A stretch of DNA of 64,000 bases from Heterotrichella gracilis (lineage: Eukaryota > Sar > Xanthophyceae > Tribonematales > Xanthonemataceae): the NCBI GenBank assembly GCA_032358255.1, contig JAULBX010001669.1, positions 90,066 through 154,065 on the forward strand, read 5' to 3'. Shown in pieces: positions 24,797 through 35,250 of the stretch; within the stretch, counting starts at the first letter, position 1, and each line of letters opens with the position of its first letter. Position numbers and translations under genes: made by a program. The notes under the pieces are model-generated. The model was given only the letters and a program-made list of their open reading frames with translations. It did no database searches and was not told the origin of the DNA.

Positions 24797-27700
24797 ATGG
24801 TGTTTTGGTCATGCGTGGACCAGTCCTCGGTGGAGGTGGTGGAGCAGTTTGGGAAGTACTCGCGTATCGCGTACCCTGGGCTGAACTGGATCTGGTGCTG
24901 CCTTGGTGCGATAGCTTCCCTTCTTAAACCCCAACACGTGTTGCCTGTCCATTTACCCTTCCGTGCTTGCGGTGGATTGACTTGCACAGTGTTGGAAGTT
25001 GTCACCACTGATTTGGACCCTGGATTACACCCTTAGGCGCACTCTGGTGCATTGCCTGGCTTCTGTCAGCCAGCAGAGACAGAAACAACTGATGTCATTG
25101 TCAACTTTGCCCCTTTTGTAGAGATGCATGCAGTGTACTGTTGACCCCTCGTACAAAATGCTGGGGTTTACCACTGTGCAGGTGAATCTGTGGCGGGGTC
25201 CCTCTCCCTTCGAATCCAGCAGCTGGATGTGCGCTGCGAGACCAAGACAAAGGACAACGTCTTTGTGGACGTGATTGTGTCAGTACAGTACCAGGTACCC
25301 AGTGGGGGAAGTGAAGGAAAAAATGGTTATTATCTTTGGGGCAGAAATTGAACCATTTGTTTTCCATTTTGTGTTCACAGTTTTCTTTCCATTTTTGTGT
25401 TAGCATTTGCATCCATGTCGGAGTACTCATGTGATCACAGGGATTGCGGCTACAGCACGCCATGTAGGTCAGATGCAATATATGCTGATGCCAAGCAATG
25501 GGGTGCTTTCATTGCAGGTTGTCAAGGAAAACATCTACGATGCCTTCTACAAGCTGACAGACAGCCGCAGCCAGATCACCAGCTACGTGTTTGATGTGGT
25601 GCGCGGCACAGTGCCTCGGATGAACCTGGATGAAGTCTTCCTGGTGAGATGCAATGCGCTGCATGTGCACTGCATTGGCGGCTGGATACCATTACTGGAG
25701 GGCACGTAGTCAGAGTCCTATAGCATATGCATTGATGCATGGACACATACATTCAAATCAGTTACAATATACAGCAGCAATCCAATCACTTGGTCTGTCT
25801 GTCACAATGCACAAGTGAATAAGGGTGGTGATTCACCTGTATGGTTCCACCCCTGCAAGCATCCATGTGTACATATGCAGGCCCGGTGTGCTCTCTTGAT
25901 AAGCCGTTGCAAGTTCTTTCAGTCACCGCATGTCGCTTATAACTCACCGAGACACACCCTAGACCATAAAGCTAAACCTTGAACAGTAGAACGCATTCCG
26001 CTTGTTCAGGCCAAGGAGGAGATAGCCCACACCCTATCGATACACCCTAAACCCTACACTGTGAGAACGCATTCCGTGTGTTCAGGCCAAGGAGGAGATT
26101 GCCCAAACCCTATCGATATACCCTTAACCCTAATCCCTAAACAGTAGATTTGTATTCCCCTTGTTCAAGCCAAGGAGGAGATTGCCCACACCCTATCAAT
26201 AAACCCTAAACCCCTAAACAATAGAATGCATTGCTTTTTCAGGCCAAAGAGGAGATTGCCCACACCGTGAAGGACGAGCTGACCAAGAGCATGGCCTCCT
26301 TTGGGTTCATGATTGTGCAGACGCTGGTCACAGACATCGAGCCCGCCAAGCGGGTCAAGGACGCAATGAACGAGATCAACGCAGCACAGCGCCTCAGGTA
26401 TGGTCACTGACCCATGCATGTGAAATATTACCAGCATTACACTGCTGGCATTTGCGCTGATGCCATCTCCAATTATGAGAGTTTGATACAAGTGACACAG
26501 ATTTGATACCTGCAGGCTGAGCACTTTTATGATGGTTCTCGGCGGAGACATATCATTAGTAAAAATGATTAAACATTATTCCTGCATGTACAATAATCTG
26601 ACACCAGTATGTATGCGTCCAGTTTTGATTTCCCCCTTAAATATACTACTGCGGTTGTCTTTTATTTTGTTTATTTTATTGAGAACGAAATGTCTAAAAT
26701 TACAAACATTTAATACCATTGTCTGCAGGGTGGCTGCCTATGAGCAGGCTGAGGCCCAGAAGATCCAGGTGGTGAAGGCAGCCGAGGCAGATGCAGAGGC
26801 AAAGTTCCTGGCTGGCCAGGGTATTGCCCGCCAGCGCCAGGCCATCATCAACGGGCTGAAGGAGTCTGTGAACGACTTTGGGCGGGACCTGCCGGGCATC
26901 AACTCCAAGGACGTGATCGAGATGATGCTCATGACGCAGTACTTTGACATGCTCAAGGAGATTGGTGGGTGGGGCAGGGGGCTGGGGCGCAGGAGTATAC
27001 GAAATTTTTTATTAAATTTGACGATTTGGAATTACATGTGGGTTACACGCATATGCTCAAGGAGATTGGTGGGTGGCGCCGGCGGAGGGGCGCAGGAGAA
27101 CAAAACGTTTTATTAACTTTGACGATTTGGAATTACATGTGGGTTAGATGCATATGCGTGTGTGCAAGTGGGTGTCAATGAGTCTGCGTGCATCTATGGT
27201 CCGACCCAGTGGGAGGGTTTCTACCGGCCGCAGTTGCAACCAGCTGCATTGACAGCAGCCGTTGTTGGTGTTGTACAGTAGCCGTGTATGGAATGCAATG
27301 GATGATCATGGATCATGGCGACCACGAGCTCCAACGACACTTGGTCTATGCACTACCAATCCTGACCATCCGATGATACAGAGTAGGGTACCCGTAGCTG
27401 GCATTGCAACCCTTGAGGCTATTTTGGCTTCAAAGCACCATGTGTGCAATGCAGGTGCCAACAACAAGAGCTCTGCAATCTTCGTCAACTCTGCCCCGGG
27501 GTCTGTTGGGGAGTTCTCCCAGCAGGTAAGTAGTTGTAACTAGTGCACCAGGGTGAAGTTACGGCTAAACAGTGTGCGCCAATTGGTGCCATCTATCATT
27601 AAAGCTTGACATTAAATGCACTGGCTTGTCACATGTGATGCACACTGGGGCGGGGGCACCCACCGGTGTTGTGCGCACTATCACGCTCCATGCCATAAAT

Positions 27701-28010
27701 GGCATGCACTGCGGCAGCGTGATAGTGCGCACAACACCCCCACCCCAGATCACTGAGTGTGGTGTGGCTGGCACAGGGCTACTACATACTCATTGCTTGC
27801 ATTGAGATCTATTCACCTCACATAATATTTGCAATGTCCCACTATCAAGCTGTAGTTGGGCAATAATTGTACTCCTCTCTTTTGCGCCACAATGATTTAA
27901 TTTAGCCACTGGTTGCAATGACGATATCTTATGATATGTTCCCTGCCTATCTGGCGCAGATGCGGAGCGCTTTCATGCAAGCCTCTGCGGTAACTGAGAT
28001 GAAGCGCTGA
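24797..28010 (+). CDS. HIR: Hypersensitive-induced-response (HIR) protein, SPFH/prohibitin family
   Basis: Seven exons: 24797-24905, 25182-25294, 25518-25643, 26243-26397, 26729-26964, 27455-27525, 27960-28010; 286 residues, the standard HIR length. Signature runs include [72 protein letters not shown] and [15 protein letters not shown] proteins oligomerise at the inner face of the plasma membrane; in plants HIRs sit in membrane microdomains and act in immune signalling. Plant HIRs usually begin Met-Gly and are myristoylated; this one begins MVFWSC, lacking Gly2, so anchoring would have to rely on the hydrophobic N-terminus or Cys acylation. Introns 3 and 5 carry tandem copies of exon edges. 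Confidence 0.95.
26000..26280 (+). repeat. Three decoy copies of the HIR exon 4 start
   Basis: The sequence GGCCAAGGAGGAGAT and following bases occurs at about 26009, 26084 and 26169, spaced 75-85 nt, before the real exon at 26243. The three copies share a CCCTATC extension absent from the exon, so they descend from one another. Two retain a TTCAG acceptor; the third has TTCAAG. CCCTAAA units separate them. Confidence 0.9.
26948..27152 (+). repeat. Tandem duplication of HIR exon 5 end plus intron 5 start
   Basis: Two units of about 100-105 nt (26948-27052 and 27053-27152). Each holds the last 16-17 nt of exon 5, the donor and an AT-rich intron stretch; the second is a decoy. Confidence 0.9.
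27665..27738. repeat. Long inverted repeat (hairpin) in HIR intron 6
   Basis: Perfect 23-nt arms at 27665-27687 and 27716-27738 enclose a 28-nt centre that itself contains an 8-nt palindrome around AA (CATGCCAT/ATGGCATG). Could be a small foldback element or an RNA hairpin. Confidence 0.9.
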
Positions 28011-28791
28011 GCACTGCTGAGCTCGACTGAGTGGCCCTTGGTCGCACCCAGGCTGCAGCATAGGGATTGACTGTGGCACCCATGGCTGCTAGATGGGGTT
28101 TGATACTATCATATCATGCACCCGGCAGTTGGGATCTGCCATGGCCCTCAGCTGCTCGGCACACGCCACACAGTGTCACCCTCAAATCCTTTCAAATGGC
28201 AAGCCTCACTACTTAGTCTTAGAAACTCACGTCCTATATATAGGCAGCTACGCAAGTCTCAATAGACCTTAGCAGTCCACTGGAAGCATGTGTCAGATCT
28301 CAGCATAGGCCAGGCTTTTTCATAATAGTTACAGCGCAGAAAGCATCACCAACGCAGCAATGCAGGAATCGGTTAATTTTCATTGAAGAAAGAAAGAAAG
28401 AAAGGGGACGCACAAAGGCGGAGTTCAGGGGCCACTGGCTCGCACTAGGGCACCGACCAGCCAGAACGGCCGGTCAAGCACAGGCCTTAGCCTATGCCAG
28501 CATGTATGGCATGCAAAAGGGTTTGACGTTTGGTATATACATAAGGAAGAGTACAGTAGAGCTGCTAGGACTGCAGGCATAAGTACAGGTTACAAGTCAC
28601 ATGATCACTTATGAGACAAAACGTAAGCAACAATTGTTATCTAGGAACACCTTCTGACAAGTATTTATGAGAATGAGAAGTTGTGCTGACTAGGACATAC
28701 TTTGTCTGGTGCATGCATGCCGGGTAGCATGGCAATGCATTGCGCCAATTCAGTAAACGGAGGCTGGCCAGCATTGCACAACATGCTGGGC
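28011..28791. other. Convergent intergenic region, HIR / GT2
   Basis: 3-prime flanks of two converging genes. Includes a TATATATA stretch near 28235 and the second copy of the (GAAA)n-linked repeat. No gene seen. Confidence 0.5.
28384..28425. repeat. Dispersed repeat, (GAAA)n-linked, copy B
   Basis: Same arrangement as 22213-22262: GAAA repeats followed by GGGGACGCACAAAGGC. Two copies only in this window. Confidence 0.45.
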
Positions 28792-31519
28792 CTATTTCTT
28801 CTCTCGTTGTCCATAGTACCAGGTGGCAAGCGTATTGGGGTCAACACCCAGGTTGTAGGAAAGCAAAATCGCCTGCAAGCATATGCACAAACCCTTAGGT
28901 TCTCGCCGCCAATACAATCAAGGCTTCTGCCCCGGCAGCAGTGCTCAGCATGATGTACCGTACATAGTATGTAGTGCTCTGAGACGCATTGGCCATGTGT
29001 ACCACGCCTTGCTGGGCATATTGCCTGGGGCCATCTGCTTTCATGCGCATTATCCTGATGCAATGGAGCCCTGTGGCATGCAGTGGCCCATGAGCCAAAC
29101 ACGTGGGCTATGCATGCGGCACACACAAACCCATTCAATGCGACCGTACATTTTAAGGGTTAAAGATAAAGCTAGACAGCCTGCGTTACCCCCATATTTG
29201 CAGCATAGCCATCACAGAACGTTTGGTATTATGCTCAATCCCACCTGGTTCATGAGCGTCGTCTTGATGAATCCGTGCTTGTGCCAGCGCCGGGCCGAGG
29301 TGGTGATGGGCTGGCGCACAATGACAGGGGGGCCAAGCTGGCGCAGGCGCCGCACCAGGTCAACATCCTCCATCAGCGCTATCTCTCGAAACCCTTGCAA
29401 GTCCCTGCGTGGACCAACCCAGCATGACTGCTGCGCCCCCATTCCATGCACACATTGCCAGCAGTATCATGTTGTGGTGGTGGTTGTATATATTGTAAAT
29501 GTAGTTGCATGCATTGTACTTGTACTTGTAACTGTACTTGTAACTGTAAATGTGACTGAAGTTTAATATTGTAGCTGCAGCCGTACTCCTGTGTGACCTC
29601 TTAAAGGTGCCACTGACCCACCTGAATGTACACAATGACCCGCCGATCACGGTACCCACCTGAATGTGTGCGCCTTGACAAAGATGGCCTGGTCCCCGTA
29701 GGGCATGTGCGTCAGGTGGGTGCGCAGCCACACGCCGCAGCGCAGCACGCGACCTCCCCAGCTGGCGTCCTGCGAGTTAAGGGTTTAGAGGATTCAGCCA
29801 AACCCTAAGCCTAAACCCTACATGGATGCGCAGCCACACGCCGCAGCGCAGCACACGCCCTCCCCATCTTGAGTCCTGCAGGGGGGTTTAGGGCAAGGGT
29901 GGAATATATGCCCCACAGGTGAGATTCACATGCACAGCAGCTGGTAGTGGGGCTATAATTGCAAGCAGCAATCATTGTCAAGTGTGGATTATGAAGCTGG
30001 AATATGCAGCTACATCATGTACCATTTTCTTTACAAACTAAATTTGCACCTTTTGATTGGATGAGAAATTTGCAAACCCGGTCCCATCATGGCGCTCATT
30101 GCATTGACGGTTCGAGTACATCACACGATCCCATATGAAAGTGCATATAGACGCTGATTGGATGCAGAGTGCCAACCCTCACATCTGTTTGTATGGTTTC
30201 GAAGCAGCCCCACTGGCCTGACCCCGGCCCATGCTGCGCAGAGTGCTGCTCAAATGCCTGCCGCATGTGTTGTTGGTACCTGCACCAGGGTGGGGTAGTA
30301 GAGCTCAAGAATGCAGATTTAGGGTATCTGTGTGACTCCGTGCATTAGGCATGGCAGTGCTGGTTAGAATTGTACATGGCATAGGATCAATGCAAGTGAT
30401 AGTATGACCGGACCACCCATTTCCACTCCTTCACGGTGCTCACCCGGGGGCCAGGTTACATTCTGCAGGGAGGAACAGCAGAGTGCCGCCACTGCAAAGC
30501 CCCGATGTGGCGTGTTTACATAGCTTGGATGGCATGCACTCTTGGACAAACGAGGTGTGCACTTCGACAACCATGGGTGCGCGTTTGCAACAGGTGCTCG
30601 TCTGAGCGCATGCAAATATTGCGCCATTCACAGTCTCACCCATGAGGCAGGGTGCTGTCTGCATGGAGGAACAGCAGGGTGTTGCCGCTACAGTGCCCCG
30701 CCCCCGCGTTCATCTGGACAGCCCTCCCCTTGGGCGCACACACCACCTGCAGGGCCATTGCACGCAGCTAAGTTTCTGGGCCTGAACCCTAAACCCTAAA
30801 CACGTGGACAGAGGAGTGCCGTGGTGCGGTAGAGCACACACCACCTGCAGGGTCAATGCACACAGCAAGGTCTTAGAGCTTGAACCCTAAACCCTAAACA
30901 CGTGAACAGAGCAGTGCCGTGGTGCAATAGGGCACACACCTTTGCCCCTGCCTTGCGAGCAGTGGCTGCTGTCCCATCCCCGCTCCCGCCATCCACAACC
31001 ACCACCTCCGCCACTGACACCCCCGGCGTGGAGCTGGAGGGCAAACAGCTGCAGGGGTGAAACCTCACGTCACACAACTATGTGGGGAGGAAAGCACGTG
31101 TGCAAAAAAGCACCTGTGGTCCTAGGCTGCAGTTATATTCAGAGGGTCGCCATCAGCCAGCAACCTGCAGGCGTGTATGGTGCTTCACCTTGCAACTGCA
31201 ATCCCAACCCTTGCCTCCTCGTCCTGCAAGAATATAAGGCACGGTCACGGAAGTAACAGAAAAGACCTCTGTGGTGTTTCTAGCGCTTGCAGCAGGGGAA
31301 AAGCGACTAAGGCTGAGGTGGGGGAGCGCAACATACCAGTGCTGGAATGATTACAGAGAGGTGCAGTTGGTCAGCTGGGGTTGCCTGCTTCACGCGTTTA
31401 GTGGTATCGCCGCCTTGCAGCCGATTCTTCAAGTATGAAAGTAAGGAGAACGCGCCAGCTACTGGTGGGAGTGCACCGCTCAGCGCGGCGTGATCGTCGC
31501 TAGGCATTGGCATATGCAT
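28792..31519 (-). CDS. GT2-family glycosyltransferase, TIGR04283-like
   Basis: Eight exons (minus strand): 31337-31519, 31189-31223, 30940-31048, 30640-30746, 30183-30279, 29660-29769, 29245-29404, 28792-28872; 293 residues. The GT-A fold motifs appear in order: LSVIIPAL plus DEE, VAEVVVVDGGSGDGTAA, KGRAVQMNAGAG, LLFLHADSTLP, PYGDQAIFVK, LMEDVDLVRRL and TSARRW. The C-terminus SYNLGVDPNTLATWYYG matches the end of the TIGR04283 glycosyltransferases, common in cyanobacteria. The donor and acceptor are unknown. The 60-residue N-terminal extension has no strong signal peptide. A cyanobacterial or plastid-ancestor origin is plausible but untested. Introns 3, 4 and 5 contain duplicated exon edges. 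Confidence 0.9.
29825..29880 (-). repeat. Decoy copy of GT2 exon 6 start
   Basis: A copy of the first 45 nt of exon 6 with its CAG acceptor, about 110 nt upstream of the real exon in gene direction. CCCTAA units separate the copies. Its frame would encode the same WGGRVLRCGVWLR segment. Confidence 0.85.
30425..30515 (-). repeat. Diverged copy of GT2 exon 4 end in intron 4
   Basis: Sequence matching the HADSTLPHG-coding end of exon 4 and its donor recurs in the intron with about 20-25 percent substitutions. The copy reads LLFLP plus CAG where the exon has LLFLHAD. Confidence 0.75.
30736..30950 (-). repeat. About 105-nt tandem repeat across GT2 intron 3
   Basis: Roughly two units spanning the donor of exon 3 and acceptor of exon 4. 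Each includes CACACACCACCTGCAGGG, GCCGTGGTGC and two CCCTAAA units. Confidence 0.85.
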
Positions 31520-32144
31520 GCATGCATAAATTTAATATGCATGCACTGCCACATGCCATCAAGCCCAAGTGCTCGGCCTTTGATTCAGCCTGCCCGCCAA
31601 TGCCAGGCCTGAAACTATCGATAGTGCGATAAAAGGTGGTGCCAGCAACCGCTTGTGTAGATTGCGAGGCAAAAACCTATTGAGAGGGTGGGATCTCAAT
31701 TGTAACTCGTAGGGATATGATTTTCAGGATGTATCCCCGTCGATAAAGCACGTATTCCGATCACATGAAAAATCGCCATGCGCAAAGATGCCGATTGCAG
31801 CAATCGTGCGCAAGGTTGCAGCATGCCGCGGCTTCTGGAACAAGCTATAAAGCTGGCTATCATACCGAACTACCGCCAACCAGAGCATGCCAAACGCAAC
31901 AGCATTTTGAAAACACTAATACTTCAAGGGATTCCCACAATTTCATTGTTGACAAGGTGTTGTGTGACTCACCACCAAACCAAAGTGACCAGCGCTTTAG
32001 CGCAGGTAAGTCCTGGCTACTTCCTGCTGGTGCTTTGCTCCTAATGCATGCATGCTATCGCTCCATAGCGCTAGCGAACCCGTTGAGCTCACACCATGCA
32101 TATGGTCGCAGACGATACAACCAAACAGACAAAAGCGAGCAGCC
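31520..32144. other. Divergent intergenic region, GT2 / SYLF
   Basis: 0.6 kb between divergent starts, with GCATGCAT-rich stretches near 31510-31550 and 32040-32055. Presumed shared promoter; an overlapping 88-codon frame at 31778-32044 has no recognisable motif. Confidence 0.5.
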
Positions 32145-34114
32145 ATGATGTCCCTGAAGCTGAAAGAATTCCCCCAATCCGCAACGAGGGTACTTCGCGA
32201 GGCGCTGTCCGGTGAACCCCTGCTGCTCCGGACAAGCGCCCACACCCCCAGCACCGTGTCGGAGTTGCTGAAAGCTGCAGAGGTGGGTGGAGGACTATGG
32301 TGGCATGCATGCATGTTCACGAGTAATATTCCGACACACGTGGACGCCTTTGTGACTTGTGAACAGGAACAACTGCTTTATTAGCAATCCTATGTTTGCT
32401 GGGCAAGCTCAGCCACGTGCGTGCCTGAAGGTTGACGTGTGTGTGTCCAAACTCCCATGCATGCCAGCTCCGAAACCATCTCCGAAACCAACCCCCGAAA
32501 CACCTGCTGCATATATATGCTGCCAGCCTGCCAGCTCAGGTCTTTCGTTGACTCGTGCCTGATTGGGAGTTGTGGAACTTGTTTTCTGTAAAACCCTTGA
32601 GTTGTTCACGTCGTCCGGAACCGGGTCAATTGGTGGGTACACTCCGTCCGCCCATTGGCGTAACCTTCACACCCCTGCTTCTGAAGAGGCTGCCTTCCCT
32701 GTCAGGGGCCTGTCTGCCAGTGGAGCATTAGGGGCTGATACCAGAGCCAAGCATTCCTTAATGTTGTCGTGTACAGTTGGCTTCAAAATTGGCTTCTTTC
32801 ACCCGCCACCCAGACAGGGGTAGCTAAGGAGGGGTCTAGACCCACTCAGATCTGACCGACTCTGTGGCCTGCAGGGCATTCTGGTGCTTGAGGAGATCAA
32901 GGTTGGGCTGATAGCCGGCGTGAAGCTGGGCCAGGCCATCCTGCTCAAGAAGCTGCGGCGAGCAGACGGCAGCGTGGAGTGGACTGCGCCTGTGTACCTC
33001 AAGGCCAGGGAGTTCTCTGCAGGGCTGACAATCGGTACGGGACAAGCCATTACTCCCTACATCCTAAACTGGGTCTTTCTTGTTAATTTAATCACAGGAC
33101 ATTGCATTGGTTTGGTACCACGATGCTTACTGCAATGAGCCCAGTGGAACGCTGCGAACGTACTGTGATGCTGTGCCTGTCTTAGAAGGCTGAAAAGGGC
33201 TGATCAGCTGCTACAACCGCGCATGTATCATGACTGCGCTGGCCTTGTTGGGTTTTACCTCCCGCGCAATTACCCTTTCACAAAGTAGACAAACGTACCC
33301 ATCTGGCAAACGTAACTGAGAAAGGGACTTTTACTTCCAGGTGTTGACAAGGTGGAGGCCCTGCTGCTGCTGACCGAGGAGGGTGTTGAGATGTACAGCG
33401 AGGCGCTGACCCAAGTGGACCTGGACGTGAACGCAGTGACGGTCAGCAACAGGAACAACAAGTACCTGTCCGACGCGCTCACCCTCATGCACGAGGGCAA
33501 GTCCAACGTAGCCTTTGTGCTGGAGAAAGGGGTGATGTACGACATATCGCTGGGAGGTACGCCACTGTGCGCACTGTAAGCCTGTCTCCATGGCAAATGT
33601 GGCCTTTATTTCAGCTGTTTGGAACCGCTATCTAGGTTGTTACCTGCCATTATCATGACAAGTAGCTGCTGTGTGGCGCAGCACATATCTCTTTTACTTT
33701 ACGTTTGGTACATTGTGGATAACAAATAAATTATCATGTTGATTCTGTGACTAATGTACATGATATTCATGCCTCGGATCCCTCCCCACAGGGCTCAAGG
33801 TGTTCCCCGATGAAGCCAAAAACAAGCAGGAGTACGGCGCCGACGTGACCATTCCCCAGATCCTGAGCGGCGCCGTCCCCTTCCCCGACTCCCTCGCCCC
33901 CCTGGCAATTGAGCTCAAAGTCCTCATGGAGGGTCAGCCACAAGATCAGGACCAGCTTGGTGAGGTGACCAAGGACCAGCCCCACCTCAAGGTGGAGGGC
34001 CACGAGGTGAAGGTTGAGAGCGGGGAGGATGTGGCGCTTGAGAAGGATGTTGCGCGGGTGAGGGACCAGATGCGGGCGGAGATTCGCGCGGAGGATGGGC
34101 TGGCGCCACTGTAG
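32145..34114 (+). CDS. SYLF (Ysc84-type) domain lipid-binding protein
   Basis: Four exons, 32145-32282, 32875-33034, 33341-33556, 33792-34114; 278 residues. SYLF domain proteins bind phosphoinositides and, in yeast Ysc84 and animal SH3YL1, actin. Visible family features: the VSELLKAAEGILVLEEIKVG start of the domain, GVKLGQAILL, the WTAPVYL strand, FSAGLTIGVDKVEALLLL, and the C-terminal VAFVLEKGVMYDISLGG followed by NKQEYGADVTIPQILSGAVP. The last 60 residues are charged and likely disordered. No SH3 domain is present. Two adjacent ATG codons open the frame; the first is used. Intron 1 is nearly 600 nt and holds nothing recognisable. Confidence 0.88.
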
Positions 34115-35250
34115 CCGTTGGTGTTGCAGTAAAGCATGGGAGCGAGAATGAATTTCCGCACACTGGGAGGAATATTTAAAGGCACGATTTTGGAAGGAAA
34201 AAATAAAATAGCGTCTACAGGGGGTAAGCGAGGTACAACAGACAGAGTTTCCTTGACGGTGGGACAAACTAGTTTGTGCGCAGTGAAGGCGGGATTGCCT
34301 TTGCCACATGTATACATATTACTGTTGGACGCAGATTATTGTTGAAGGCATTTGTACTCTAGTGTTCGCAAGTAGAAGTCGGTAACTGGGTCAGGGACGA
34401 TGTCTCGTGCCACTTTTGACCATTTTGTTTTCGAGCCGTGCTGTAAAAGGCTTTTCTTGCGCAACCATTTAGATACTGTATTTATAAGTAGTGTCAACTG
34501 CATGCAATAAAGTGTTTTAACAAGTCTGCTGCTCACCAGAAAAGGCAAATACCATACGGACCCTGTGCAACCCCACTTGCGTGGTGGGTGGGTCCTACCA
34601 AGTTGGGCAGGGCCTCATAAAATGGCGTTACTGTATGTCTCATGACTGAAGCATATGTGTGTTGCTGTACGGGTATCTTCTCTGTACCCATGTTTGTATT
34701 GGTAACAGTATTCTGCGGGCTGATGGACATACAAGGGCATAACCTTTGATGGTTCTGTGTTTGGTCGCAGGCTCTGAAACCCTTTGGCAAGAGGGGCGAG
34801 AATCCTAATACCCAGCCTAATACCCTAGAAACCCCCAAAGTTTTAAAATGGGCGATTGCACCCGCACCCGTGGCTTTTTAGCAGCGTCAGTTGTACAGTC
34901 CATGCAGAAAACGTTGCAACCAGTGTAACCAGATACTTTGCGCTCCTCTTCACTTTGGAACAGTTGATTTTGGGTCAGACTTGCATGCAAGATGCCAGAT
35001 GCATCTGAACGGGACCCGTAACGGTGAAACAGCCACTACGTTACGTAGTATGTAGTTGCTGTGTCCTAAGCCCTTGAGAGGTTTTGAATTGCCTGTATAT
35101 TTGACCTAAGAGGGCCACTGGCGTTCTCCTCTTGGGACAACAACTTTTCGAAACAGACTGAGTTTGAACCGTTTGTACACATCAGCTGAGGCAATGTGAC
35201 TGGGGTTGTGCACCGTCTGTCCAGCAAATGTGACCCTGCATACCCCCGTC
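34115..35250. other. Intergenic region between SYLF and VPS52 genes
   Basis: 1.1 kb holding the 3-prime flank of the SYLF gene (a TGTAA lies near 34441) and the promoter of VPS52. No coding signal or RNA gene seen. Confidence 0.5.

Noticed and set aside
26000-26230. CRISPR-like spaced repeats
   Set aside because: Direct repeats here are degenerate copies of an exon edge in a eukaryotic intron, with similar rather than unique spacers.
28228-28245. TATATATA as a promoter element
   Set aside because: Lies between the 3-prime ends of two converging genes with no gene starting nearby.
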